From Elymus sibiricus (lineage: Eukaryota > Streptophyta > Magnoliopsida > Poales > Poaceae), in NCBI GenBank assembly GCA_039707655.1, contig CM077676.1:452141379-452205378 (forward strand): 64,000 nucleotides of DNA, written 5' to 3'. Every line of letters begins with the position of its first letter. Position 1 is the first letter of the stretch. The notes below the pieces were generated by a model. That model did not search any database and was not told the DNA's origin. It saw only the letters and a program-made list of their open reading frames with translations. Both the position numbers and the translations under genes were made by a program. Positions 1-11,984 of the stretch are shown here, piece by piece.

Positions 1-394
1 AATTGTCAGTTTGGCGTAAAGAAGTTTCACCACAGGTCTTACTAGTACTAGACTACCGAAGGCTGACTCCTCGGGTGGAGCATATTAGTCATACTCCTGG
101 CCTATTCATGAGCTTACTAGAGATCACCCCAATCTCATAGACTGTGACCAGCGGTCGGGCTCATATAGGTGTGTTCCTCCAAAGATCGCTCTGTAGGACA
201 GCATCTTGCTTATATATATAAGCCATGGAACACATTAAGACAGTAGTCAAACTACCATACAGTTTTCGAGAGTATTGCATCTCCAACGGAGTGGGTTAGT
301 AAAATTACTCTCCTCAGTTCACCACTGGCTTGTTTTTCCAGGTCCTACTTCACGGGATCTTCGATCACATAGGTTGGGTTACTACCATGGCAAC
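1..394 (-). other. 3' noncoding internal region of Copia A
   Basis: This stretch lies after the end of the polyprotein frame of element A and before its off-window 3' LTR. From memory, it resembles the conserved noncoding block found downstream of RNase H in many grass Copia elements. No convincing frame is present. Confidence 0.6.
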
Positions 395-3300
395 TCATAT
401 GGGTCTCATACCTATCTCCCTCGATGCATTATCTATCACAACACGTAATAGCCCTTTAGTAAAGGGATCTGCCAGATTTTTCTGATAGCTTTCAATTTCA
501 TTCGTATGTGTTTGTTGGACTTCATGTTGTCCTTTGAACTCTCCACCTTGACAATAACTGTTTGATTGTCACAATTCATAAGGATGGCCGGAACCGGCTT
601 CTCAACCACTGGCAAGTCCATCAAAAGATCTCGAAGCCATTCTGCTTCGCCACCAGATGTGTCTAATGCTGTTAATTCTGCTTCCATTGTCGATCTCGTT
701 AAGATCGTTTGCTTACAAGACTTCCAGGAAACAACACCACCTCCAAGAGTAAACACATACCCAGTTGTGGCATTCATCTCATCAGCATCAGAGATCCAAT
801 TCGCATCACTATACCCTTTAAGTACCGATGGGTATCCGGTATAGTGAAGTCCATAGTTCATAGTACCTTTCAGATAATGCATAACTCTTTCAATAGCATG
901 CCAATGTACATCACCCGGTTTGGAAACAAACCGGCTCAGTTTGCTCACAGCAAACGCGATGTCAGGCCTCGTTGCGCTCGCTAGATACATCAGTGAACCA
1001 ATGATTTGAGAGTATCTCAATTGATCATTAGGTATGCCTTCGAACTTTCGAATCAGCACACTAGGATCATATGGTGTTTGAGATGGTTTGCAGTCCGAAT
1101 ATCCAAAACGACTCAACACCTTCTCAACATAATGGGATTGCAGAAGTTTAATCCCACCCTCATCATCTCTCAATAGCTTGATGTTCAAGATAACATCAGC
1201 CACTCCAAGGTCCTTCATCTCAAAGTTCTGAGATAAAAATGACTTAACTTCCTCAATCACTTTGAGGCTAGTTCCAAATATCAGTATGTCATCAACATAC
1301 AAGCATAGTATAACTCCTTCGCCCCCACCATAGCGATAGTATACACATGTGTCAGCTTCATTAACAAAGAAGCCAACAGATGTCAAAGTTTCATTAAATT
1401 TCTCATGCCATTGCTTAGGTGCTTGTCTCAGGCCATATAAAGATTTCAGCAACTTACACACCTTTCCTTCCTGACTAGCTAACACAAAGCCATCAGGCTG
1501 TTGCATATAGATTTCCTCCTTTAGCTCTTCGTTCAGGAATGCCATCTTAACATCCATCTGGTGGACGAGAAGACCATGCGAGGCTGCCAACGAGAGTAAT
1601 ACTCGAATGATGGTCAGTCTGGCCACAGGTGAATAAGTGTCGAGGAAATCTTCTTCTTCTTTCTGGGCATAGCCCTTGGCCACAAGCCTAGCTTGTACTT
1701 TTCAATCATGCCGTTGGGCCTAAGCTTCTTTTTGAACATCCACTTACATCCCAATGGTTTGCAACCATAGGGACGTTCAGTAATCTCCCAAGTCCCGTTA
1801 GCCATGATGGAATCCATCTCGCTACGGACCGCATCCTTCCAGTAGTCAGCTTCTGGAGATGCATATGCTTCTGAAATAGAAGTGGGAGTATCATCCATGA
1901 GGTACACAAGGAAATCATCACCAAAGGTCTTTACAGTCCTTTGTCTCTTGCCCCTACCAAGGGTTTCCTCGTCATCCTCCTTAGGATTTTCATCATGTGT
2001 TTGTTCATAATATTCCATCGGAATGGCAGGTTCAGGAGTCTCTTCAGATTCCTGTCTAGAAGTGCTTTGCATATCTCTCATAGGAAAAATATCCTCGAAG
2101 AATGTAGCATCCTTAGACTCCATAATTGTACCGACCTTCTGGTCAGGTACCTCAGATTTCACTACTAGAAATCTATAGCCAACGCTATTCTTAGCGTAGC
2201 CCAAATTAACGCAGTCCACGGTCTTTGGTCCAAGCTTACGCTTTTTGGGGATCGGCACATTGACTTTTGCCAAACAGCCCCAAGTCCGCAAGTACGAGAG
2301 TGTTGTCCTTCTCTTCGCCCATTTCTCATAGGGAGTGATCTCATTATCCTTTGTCGGAACCTTATTCAGGACATGACACGATGTCAATATAGCCTCCCCC
2401 CACCATGCCTTGGATAAACCCGATGTATCTAACATGGCGTTAACCAAATCAGTTAGAATACGGTTTTTCCGTTCGGCAACCCCGTTTGACTGGGGTGAAT
2501 AGGGAGGCGTCCTCTCATGAATAATACCATGTTCCGCACAAAAGGAATCAAACTCACCCGAGAAGTACTCTCCACCACGATCTGACCGGACTCGTTTAAT
2601 TTTCTTTTCAAGTTGATTCTCAACTTCTGCCTTATAGATTTTAAAGTAGTGTAGAGCCTCATCTTTAGTATTTAACAGATACACATAGCAATATCTAGTG
2701 GAATCATCTATCAATGTCATGAAGTATTTCTTTCCACCTTTAGTCAACACACCATTCATCTCACAAAGATCAGAATATATGAGTTCTAATGGCGCCAAGT
2801 TTCTCTCCTCCGCACTCTTGTGAGGCTTGCGAGGTTGCTTAGCTTGCACACACGAAAGGCACTTAGAACCTTTGGCTAAAGTGAAACTTGGGATTAAATT
2901 CAATTTTGCTAGCCGCGTCATAACACCGAAACTAATGTGACAAAGACGTGAATGCCAAACCTCAGATTCATTAACACTCGAATGAATATTGTTCACGACT
3001 TTATTACAAAAATCAGCGAGAGAAAGGCGGAACATTCCTCCGCATTCATAACCCTTTCCAACAAATAGTCCATATTTCGTAACAACTACTTTATTAGACT
3101 CGAAGACCAACTTAAACCCTTCTCTACACAGAAGGGAGCCACTAGCAAGGTTCTTCTTGATGGCGGGGACATGCTGCACGTTCTTCAGCTGCACGATCCT
3201 TCCCGAAGTAAACTTCAGATCGACCGTGCCAACACCATGAACAGAAGCACTCGCGCCATTCCCCATCAATACGGACCCGTGACCTATGGCCTGGTAAGAA

Positions 3301-4266
3301 GAAAACAATGAAATGTCAACACACACATGAACACCTGCACCTGTGTCCACCCACCAATCGGTGGACTGACAAACTGAAAATACAGTAAATAAATTACCGT
3401 ACCCAGATGCACCACTTTCATTGTTGCTCATAATCATGTTGGCAGACTTGGAGTCCTGCCCTGGCTTCTTGTACTTGTATGGGCAATTGTTGGCCCAATG
3501 TTCCTCCGAACCACAAGTAAAGCAGCCATCTCCCTTCTTGTTCTTCTTGAAGGTCTTCTTACCTTTCTTCTTAAAGTCGGTATTCTGTTGGACACCGTTC
3601 TTTCCCTTGGGCTTGTGGGAATTGAAGTTCTTCTGACGCACCATATTGGCCACAGAAGTTCCTTCGACCCCTTTTCCATGCGAGTCTTTTGCTCTCGAGT
3701 TCTGCTCAACACTCAGATGGTCGATGACATCCTCTATTGAGAATTCACGCCTATGATGTTTCAGAGTGGTAGCAAAATTTCTCCAGGAATTAGGGAGCTT
3801 AGCGATTATACAACCCGCAACAAATTTACCCGGTAAATCGCACTTCAGAAGCTCAAGCTCCTTAGCGATGTATATTATCTCATGAGCCTGTTCCAATACA
3901 GAACGGTTCTCGACCATTTTGTAATCGTGAAACTGCTCTATAACATACATCTCGCTCCCAGCATCGGTGGCCCCGAATTTAGATTCGAGTGCCTCCCACA
4001 AGTCCTTGGCAACCCGCACATGTAAATGTGCGTCAACCAACTTATCTCCGATCACGCTCAGAACTGTTCCGAGAAAGATGACGGTGGCCTCCCTGAACGC
4101 CTTCTCCTGTTCAGGAGTAATCGTTCCAGTGGGAGTCACACCGGCAACCCAGAACACGTTCATTGCCGTGAGCCATAAGATGGTTTTGGTCTGCCAACGC
4201 TTAAAATATGTACCGGTAAACTTATCCGGTTTCAGTGCAGCAGCAAAACCATGATTGGAAAAATTC
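395..4266 (-). pseudogene. Copia A gag-pol main exon (frameshifted, 3'-deleted)
   Basis: The frame encodes, in order: a UBN2-type Gag; a CCHC knuckle (C-x2-C-x4-H-x4-C, near 3485-3535); an aspartic protease with WWVDTGAG (near 3340); an integrase with its HHCC zinc site and an SDRGGEY motif; a reverse transcriptase with YVDD (near 1290); and RNase H. This is the enzyme set for copying element RNA to DNA and inserting it. There is one frame break near 1690, where the end of one frame (to 1614) and the start of the next (1683) overlap; the context suggests one base is missing. Near 480 a short piece of the RNase H tail is missing and the frame shifts again. The family stop would then be at 395-397. 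The element is not autonomous in its present form. Confidence 0.85.
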
Positions 4267-4479
4267 CTACACAACTTAGGTTTTTGGATTGCTGAGTAAA
4301 TAGGCAATTTTTTGATTAATTTAATCCATGAATAAATCAGTAGCATGGCATTGACTAAATTACTGACATACTGATTATGAACCAGACTAGCATGTACTAC
4401 CCATATAGTAGAAACATCTACGCACATAGCTAGTACAGTTAAGACAGAAATTAACAGGAGAGGGATAAACATGTTATAC
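4267..4479 (-). other. Candidate intron in the gag of Copia A
   Basis: On the minus strand this block starts GTATAAC and ends TTGTGTAG, so it has GT...AG borders. It is 213 bases, a multiple of three, and contains no stop in the gag frame. Reading it as coding inserts 71 mostly hydrophobic residues of unfamiliar type before a typical Gag sequence. Removing it joins the alanine-rich leader directly to the Gag body in frame. It is inferred from sequence alone. Confidence 0.5.
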
Positions 4480-4508
4480 CCTCCAATCGGCCAGGTAGAG
4501 GCCGCGGC
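4480..4508 (-). pseudogene. 3' piece of gag exon 1 of Copia A
   Basis: Bases 4480-4503, plus the target-site copy 4504-4508, continue the reading frame that starts at 14189 on the far side of element B. The piece is in frame with the candidate spliced Gag body. The last codon would be completed by base 4266 after splicing. Confidence 0.55.
4504..4508. repeat. Left target-site duplication of Copia B (GCGGC)
   Basis: Five bases directly before the TG of the 5' LTR. The partner at 14104-14108 reads GCGGA, matching at four of five. Five bases is the usual Copia duplication length. Confidence 0.6.
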
Positions 4509-6018
4509 TGTAGGAGATATGCCCTAGAGGCAGTAATAACAGTTATTTTGTATCTCCGAGTTTGTAATGAATGTTTATGTTCCATGCTATAACTGCAATG
4601 ATTCTCGAGTCTGCAATAACCATGAGGCTCGGAGGGAAACTCATATGCACGTGTGGTATAATAAACGGCAAAATGTATTCCTAGTCTTGCCTCTAAGACC
4701 GGCTCAAGTATTGCATGATGATCCTGTTTTCCTGATCATGGGCATGTCAATGCCGCCAATTTTGAGGGCACAATGTTAGTAGAACACTTGTGTTGAATCG
4801 ACCCGAATTGATGTTATGCTATGAGATTCATTCGTCACAAGTTAATGGTTAATAACACAGAAATAGTTAATGTTTGCATAATTCCTTAGACCATAAGAGT
4901 ATCGAGTTCCTTCGTACTTGCTTCGTGAACTTTGGGGTTTGTTAAACGTCATCCGTAAATGGGTGGCTATTACGGCGGCTTACGGATTCACGAAAAAGTA
5001 TGGCAAGTAACAAGATAGCTCAAGATTGGGATTTGCTCCTCCGACGATGGAGATATATTCTCGGGCCCTCTCGGTGTTACGGTATCCATCATCGTCTGGC
5101 CAGACACGTTGTGATTTGATCACTGGGATGCCGGAACACGGAAACGAGTAAAGAGAACAAAACCGGTAACAAGGTAACTTGCATAGTGGACAAGTTGTTG
5201 ATCCGCGGGGATGCAATAAATCTCACCTCGGGTATTTGTAATATATCGTGAAGCAACAGGAATAGCACTCGGCAACTAGAGGTTCACTCGAATATTCATT
5301 CGTGTGGGTATAGGGGTCAATATGGGTGTCCACGGCTCCGATGTTGATCATTGATCGGAAAGTGTTCTGGGTCATGTCTATACTTCACCGAACCTATAGG
5401 GTCACACGCTTAAGGGCCATCTATCTGCTGAATACTAGACGGGGAGTCTGAGAGAAAATCACCGAAAAAGTTTCGGACGAAACGGAAACGTTCCGGAGAG
5501 AACACCGGAATAATTCCATTAAGTCAAATTGGTTCCGGCACATGCCTGGAAATTCTTGGAGGATGCCAGAAGTGTTCTGGAAACTTCTGGGAATTTTCCG
5601 GGACAAAAACCGGAAATGTTCCGGAGCAGCCGGAACCGCTTTGGTTGCTTTTCGCTGAAGAAACATTGTTCCGAAATTGTTTTGGAATGCGTTCAAAATT
5701 ATTTTGGTGGGTACTGGAATTATTCTAGGCACACAGAAATAATTTGTAATTTAACGGACGCAGAAAAATGTCTTCGTGAATAGTGAAAGTGCTTTTTGGA
5801 TATTTTTTGGAAAGCACCTTTTGGAATATTTCCCAAAAGGTTTCTAGAAGGACTTGGGAGCCAAGGCACCCCCATGTGGGGGGGGGGCCCTCAATGTGGT
5901 CGGCCAAGCATGGTGGAGCTCCACATGGCACTCCTTTTAGCTTTATTCTTTTGTGAAAAGGCATAAAGTGGGGGTACTTTGGTATTTTTTGTATGCCAGT
6001 TTTACCCCTTGGCTATCC

Positions 6019-6026
6019 TATAAATA
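6019..6026 (+). promoter_or_regulatory. TATA box of the B 5' LTR
   Basis: TATAAATA lies in a conserved spot. The same motif occurs at 13529-13536 in the 3' LTR and at 56409-56416 in the related LTR, each about 580 bases before the LTR end or its expected end. It probably marks the start of element transcription and so the U3/R border. Confidence 0.7.
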
Positions 6027-6239
6027 GAGGTGAGGGGGCAGCCCCAAAGCTCATCCTTGCTCTCATACACATGCCATTTGACTTGTCTGGCTTCTCTCTC
6101 CCTCCCAGCGATATAGTTTCATAGAGCCGAAAGGCTGTCTGGGTTCCGGCAGGAACTAGTTCTGGACGGCGAAGCCCTGCCGGATAGCTGACACCGTATG
6201 TGTGCAACCCCGTAGAGAGATTGTAGTTTCGATATTTTG

Positions 6240-6420
6240 CCCGAGGGGCTGTTTGAGTGTCCTCCCGAAGGGCTGTCCGAGTTACCGTTCGGTTTTCGGG
6301 TGTCCTCCCGAAGGGCTGTCTGAGTTACCGTTCGGGTTTCGAGGGTCCTCCCGAAGGGCTGTCCGCGACATCGTCCGAGGGACTGTCCGACCGCCTCCCG
6401 AAGGGCTGTCCGGCGAGAGA
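6240..6420 (+). repeat. Tandem ~42-48 bp repeats in the R/U5 part of the LTR
   Basis: The core CCTCCCGAAGGGCTGT occurs four times at roughly 42-50 base spacing and is alternated with CGTTCGGGTTTC-like spacers. The same array is at 13735-13912 in the 3' LTR, and a shorter version is at 56635-56780. Open frames across it are products of the repeat and are not treated as genes. Confidence 0.8.
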
Positions 6421-6610
6421 GTACATCCTTGCGGTTGGGAGGTTGTAAATCCTAGCTGCAGGGATCTGCACCGACGATCTACACCGACTCTTCTTCCGCT
6501 GCGCTCCGAGTCGGTACGGATCAGATCGAACCTTGTATGCAGTCTCCATAGTGATCCTGGGCGTGTTCGCTGTACCGAATTTTTTTGTTTTCTGTCGCGT
6601 TCCCTTACAG

Positions 6611-6624
6611 TGGCATCATGAGCC
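6611..6624 (+). other. Primer-binding site of Copia B
   Basis: TGGCATCATGAGCC starts one base after the 5' LTR. It resembles the initiator-tRNA-Met site TGGTATCAGAGC used by most plant Copia elements, with changes. It primes minus-strand DNA synthesis. Confidence 0.7.
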
Positions 6625-7990
6625 GTGCTATGCGTAGATGCAGGTTACGATCTAGAATACATGGAGATGTATGGGTATTGCATAATATAATTTTGGAGTA
6701 GATGAGATCTATTGCTGAAAATTATTTATGCGGGTAGCAGATGAAGTCTGTTACCTGATGTTGTTGTTGCTTTCCTAGAATTTGCGTATTTCTGATCTCG
6801 AGACAGCATGGTGGAATTTCACAAAGTTTTGGCAATCCGCGATCCTGATTGATCAACGAAGTGCTATCAGTTCTTTGGGTTCCGCCATAGTCAAAAGAAA
6901 GATGAAATTCACAGATGAAAGGGTAATGCAGATATGATCTGCACGGGGGTCATGCGTATGACGAAGTTTAGTATGGGGCTCGAGATTTTATTATCTCGTG
7001 TTTCATACACCCTGGAATGTTAATCTAGCGACTTGAATAATCATACTTGATGATAAACGTTGGTAGCTGCGGTTTAAGTCAAAACCTTAGAAGCCACGTA
7101 AAATAAAATTTTGCATAAACCGATTAGAGGCGTCTAACTTGGTTTTGCAGGATGTGCATGTGATGTGGTATAGCAAAGCTCATATTAATTCGATTATGTA
7201 TGAGATGACTATATGATGTAAATTTGTTAACATGACCTGCGTGTCATGATTCGGCATGATGGCTGGAGCCATATGATTGTCACTTTAATGACCTGCGTGT
7301 CAACCTTAAGTAATGCACTTATTTTTATTAGCTATAGAGATAGCAATATTATTTAGTGCATCGACAAGGTGGTGGCAATCTCCGCGAAGGTGAACTCCGA
7401 CGCAAATGCCAAAGAGGAAGAAATGCTTGACTTCTCCGTCAGAAAGGGCTATACCATATCATGCTATTATGAATTGCCTGAGATGTTTATCCCTTATGAT
7501 GCACCCTTTTGATTGCGTGGTAGTCGCTTTTTATTAGGGTGATCTCTCACTTAAAATATCAAGTAGTTAGTGTTCTCCCAAGTGTAGCACCATCACGGCA
7601 CCTATCTCTTCGGGGTATCACATGGATGCATGGGTACGAACGATTAGAGAAGTGTGAGGCGGGTGAGTTGAGACCTCGCAGCGAGATCACTTGGTTGTCT
7701 TGACGTTCAGGCATGAAAGTCATGAGCTCGGAACACACGCATCGAAAGATGAACAAGAGTCACATAGAGATGTGATTGGCAAGTTGGCCTACCAAATGAA
7801 ATTCTCGTCACTTGAGATGGATGCATCCTTGGCGTTGAATTGAAATTTGGATCTTGAATCACTCATAATCAATTTTGAGAGATATTGATTTGAGTGGGAG
7901 CGCACTTTAGAATAAAATTGTTTATTCACTAGTGCCAAAATCATTATGAACAAAGTCTAAGTGAAACTTGTGTTTTCCATTGTAGATCAA
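6625..7990 (+). other. Untranslated leader of Copia B
   Basis: About 1.37 kb between the primer site and the probable Gag start. No long frame is seen. Long leaders of this kind, which hold packaging signals, are common in BARE/Angela-type elements. Confidence 0.6.
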
Positions 7991-10900
7991 ATGGCTCGCA
8001 ACACCGCGTTCAACTTAGGCCCGATGTTAGAGAAAGAGAAGTTAGTTGCGACTGGAAACAACTATGCGGACTGGGTCCGTAACCTGAGGATTGTCCTCAG
8101 GAGCGCTAGGAAAATGTATATGCTTGAAACTGCTCTTCTAGCTAAACCGGCGGCAGATGCCCCGGAAGATGAGCAGAAAGTCTGGGCCACTAAGGATGAT
8201 GATCATAACTTAGTGCAGTGCCTCATACTAGTTTGCATGAGTCCAGGGCTTGAAAAACGTTTTGAATTCCATAAACCCCGCGATATGATCCGAGAATTGG
8301 ATGCCCTGTACAAGGAAACCGCAAGGTCTGAACGATTTGATATCATGAAGGCCTTGATGGAATGCAAGATGGCTGAGGGTAGTTCAGTTGGCGAACACGT
8401 AGTCAAAATGATTGGCTATGCTGAAAGGCTTAAAACCCTGGAGTTTCCACTTCCACCTGACCATATGATGGATATGCTGCTTTCTTCACTCCCCCCGTCT
8501 TACGACGGTTTTATCATGAACTACAACATGAGTGGGATGGAGAAGACACCGGAAGGGGTGCTCGCCATGCTAAAAACTACGGAAGGAGGACTGCGGAAAA
8601 ATCGCAAGCAAGTGTTGCTTGTGAATAAAATCACCAGTTTCAAAAAGAAAGGCAAGCCAAAGAAGGGCAAGGGCGCCGGTAAGACCGGCTCCCAAAGCAA
8701 CTCTAAGGGCGGAGCCAAGAATGAAACTGAGTGCTTCTACTGCAAGGGCACAGGACACTGGAAGAGAAACTGCAAGAAGTATCTGGAAGATAAGAAGTCC
8801 GGGAAAACCGGAAAAGGTATAATTGTTATACAAGTTAATGTCATTGACGTTTTGCTTGCTAGCGAAAATTCTAAGTCTTGGGTATTTGATACCGGATCGG
8901 TTGCTCACATTTGCAACTCGATACAGGGACTTCAGAAGGTGCGCAAACTAGCAAAGAATGAAGTCGTGATGCGGGTCGGGAACGGCAATGGGATCGCCGC
9001 TCAAGCCGTCGGCATTATGCCTCTACGTCTCCCTTCAGGATTTATCTTAGAACTAAATAACTGTTATTTTGTTCCACTATTGTGTAGAAACATTATCTCC
9101 GGATCATGTTTAGTACACGATGGGTATTCGTACAAGTCTGAGAACAATGGCTGTTCACTTTATTGTAAGGATATGTTTTATGGATTTGCACCCATTGTTG
9201 GGGGCCTTTTCATTCTAAATCTTGAATGTGGAAATGATGTCTTTAACGTGAATGCTAAACGCTTTAAGAAGGCTGATACCACCACCACTTACTTGTGGCA
9301 CTGTTGCCTTGGCCACATCGGAAAGGAACACATGCAAAGACTCCATAAAGATGGAGTTTTACCGTCTTTTGATTTTGAATCATTTGACACATGTGAAGCT
9401 TGTCTAATGGGAAAAATGACCAAGACGCCGTTCACGGGTCATCCTGAACAGGCGGGTGAATTATTGGAAATAATACATAGTGATGTATGTGGTCCGATGA
9501 ACACAGCCGCACGGGGTGGGTATTTTTACTTTGTGACTTTTACTGATGATTTAAGTAGGTATGGATATATCTACTTGATGAAGCATAAGTCGGAAACCTT
9601 TGAAAAGTTCAAAGAATTTCAGAATGAGGTAGAAAATCATCGTGACAAAAAGATTAAGTTTCTGCGGTCTGATCGCGGAGGCGAATATCTTAGTCATGAG
9701 TTTGGCCAATATCTGAGTGGTCGTGGAATCGTTTCACAGCTTACGCCTCCCGGAACTCCACAGCGAAACGGAGTGTCGGAAAGACGTAACCGAACCTTGT
9801 TAGACATGGTAAGGTCGATGATGTCTCTTACAGATCTGCCGATATCTTTTTGGGGTCATGCACTAGAAACTGCCGCTCACACACTAAACAAAGCACCGTC
9901 TAAGTCTGTTGAGACGACACCACATGAGATGTGGCATGGGAAGAAACCTTGTGTGTCGCATCTTAAAATTTGGGGTTGTGAGGCATACGTAAAGCGTTTA
10001 TAGCCAAGCAAACTCGATCCCAGATCAGACAAATGTTACTTTGTAGGTTATCCCAAAAACACTGTTGGGTATTCCTTCTACAACCAATCCGAGGGCAAAG
10101 TGTTTGTCGCAAAGGTTGGACACTTTCTCGAGAAAGAATTTCTCGCTAAAGAACCAAGTGGGAGGACAGTACAACTTAATGAGATTAGTGAATCTTCGGC
10201 AACCATTGATATGGCTAAGGAACCGGAAGTAATTCCGCAAATTATCCCTACAACCGAGCAGGAAGTTGTCGCATGTGATGCGGAAACTTCAGACAATGTT
10301 GTAACTGAACCGCGCAGATCAGGTAGGGCTATCCAGCCACCTGAATGGTTTCATAACGAAATCTTCATTCTTGAAGACGATGAACCTGCGCACTACAAGG
10401 AAGCGATGGCGGGGCCCAGCTCAAGGGAATGGCACAAGGCCATGAAATCCGAGATGGAATCCATGTACGAAAACCAAGTTTGGAACTTGGAAGAACTTCC
10501 AGATGGCGTAAAACCCATCGGTTGTAAATGGATTTTCAAAAGAAAGACGGACGCAGATGGTAACATTACTACCCACAAAGCTAGACTTGTCGCGAAAGGG
10601 TTCACACAAGTTCCAGGAGTGGACTACGACGAGACTTTCTCGCCCATAGCTATGCTTAGGTCCGTTCGGATATTACTAGCAATTGCTGCTTATTTCGATT
10701 ATGAAATATGGCAGATGGACGTCAAAACGGCTTTCCTAAATGGAAACCTCAAAGAGGATGTATACATGATACAGCCAGAAGGTTTTGTCGTTCATAAGGA
10801 TGCTGGAAAGGTATGCAAACTTCAGAAAGCCATTTATGGTCTGAAGCAAGCGTCAAGGAGCTGGAACATTCGTTTTGATGAAGTGGTCAAACAGTTTGGC

Positions 10901-11953
10901 TTCATCAGGAATGACGAAGAATCTTGTGTTTACAAGAAGTTTAGTGGGAGCGCAAAAGCATTTGTAATCTTGTATGTGGATGACATATTGTTGATTGGAA
11001 ATGACGTGAATTTTCTTAACGAAATAAAAGACTCATTGAAGAATTTTTTTTCAATGAAAGACTTAGGCGAAGCGGCATATGTATTGGGCATCAGGATCTA
11101 TAGAGATAGATCAAGACGCCTGATAGCGCTTAGCCAAAGCACGTACATTGACAAGGTGTTGAAAAGGTTCAACATGGAGAACTCCAAGAAAGGCTTACTC
11201 CCCATGTCACCTGGCGCAGTACTTTGCAAGAATCAGAGTCCTCGGACTCTCGATGAGCGAGCACAGATGAATGATGTTCCATATGCTTCGGCAGTTGGTT
11301 CTATTATGTATGCCATGCTATGTACAAGACCGGACGTTTTCTATGCGCTAAGTGTTAGCAGCCGGTACCAAAGTGATCCAGGATTGGAACACTGGGCCGC
11401 AGTCAAGGGTATTCTTAAGTACCTCAGAAGGACCAAGGATTTACTCCTTGTGTACGGAGGTGATGAAGAGCTCATTGTAAATGGTTACACTGATGCAGGC
11501 TTCATGACTGACCCAGATGACTTCAAATCTCAATCAGGCTATGTTTTCATATTGAACGGCGGCGCAGTTGATTGGAAAAGTTCCAAACAAAAGACTGTAG
11601 CGGATTCTACGACGGAGGCGGAATATGTTGCTGCTTCAGAAGCCTCCAAGGAGGCGGTATGGATCAAGCAATTTCTTGAAGACCTTGGTGTGGTTCCAAG
11701 TGCTCTGGACCCGGTGGAGATCTATTGTGATAATAGTGGCGCCGTGGCTCAAGCAAGGGAGCCAAGTTCACACCATAAGACAAGACATATTGAACGCAAA
11801 TATAAACTCATTCGACATCATGTCGAAGCGGGTTTAGTGAAAGTACGCAATGTTCACACGGATCTGAACGTGTCAGAACCGATGACAAAGCCTCTACCAC
11901 GAGCAAAGCATGAGCAGCACCGGATTGCCATTGGTGTTAGGGAAGCCATGTAA
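7991..11953 (+). pseudogene. Copia B gag-pol polyprotein with one in-frame stop
   Basis: The start chosen is the Met at 7991 (MARNTAFNLG); an upstream in-frame Met at 7961 is less like Gag. In order there are: UBN2 Gag; a basic Lys/Gly-rich stretch; a CCHC knuckle CFYCKGTGHWKRNC (near 8731); a protease WVFDTGS (near 8880); the integrase HHCC site and SDRGGEY (near 9670); a reverse transcriptase with QMDVKTAFLNG and LYVDD (near 10970); and RNase H ending at 11953. The frame is about 1320 codons, the usual Copia size. A TAG at 10001-10003, in the integrase C-terminal region, is the only break, and the frame is unchanged on both sides. The context suggests a Gln codon was lost by C-to-T change, as methylated DNA often shows. 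Confidence 0.92.
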
Positions 11954-11972
11954 CTGGATTATGACTCTAGTG

Positions 11973-11984
11973 CAAGTGGGAGTC
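11973..11984 (+). other. Polypurine tract of Copia B
   Basis: CAAGTGGGAGTC lies directly before the 3' LTR. The purine-rich AAGTGGGAG is the usual plus-strand primer sequence of plant Copia elements. Confidence 0.75.

Larger units (their letters stand above)
4509..6609 (+). repeat. 5' LTR of Copia B (2101 bp)
   Basis: It is bounded by TG...CA and nearly identical to 11985-14103. Relative to the 3' LTR it lacks about 32 bases after position 5513 and has about 14 extra bases near 6070. These two indels account for the 18-base length difference. The third family LTR at 54854 carries both stretches, so each LTR of B has lost one of them. Confidence 0.93.

Noticed and set aside
6202..6621. 139-codon frame and its 165-codon counterpart at 13697
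   Set aside because: They lie in the tandem-repeat part of the Copia B LTRs and shift between LTR copies by small indels.
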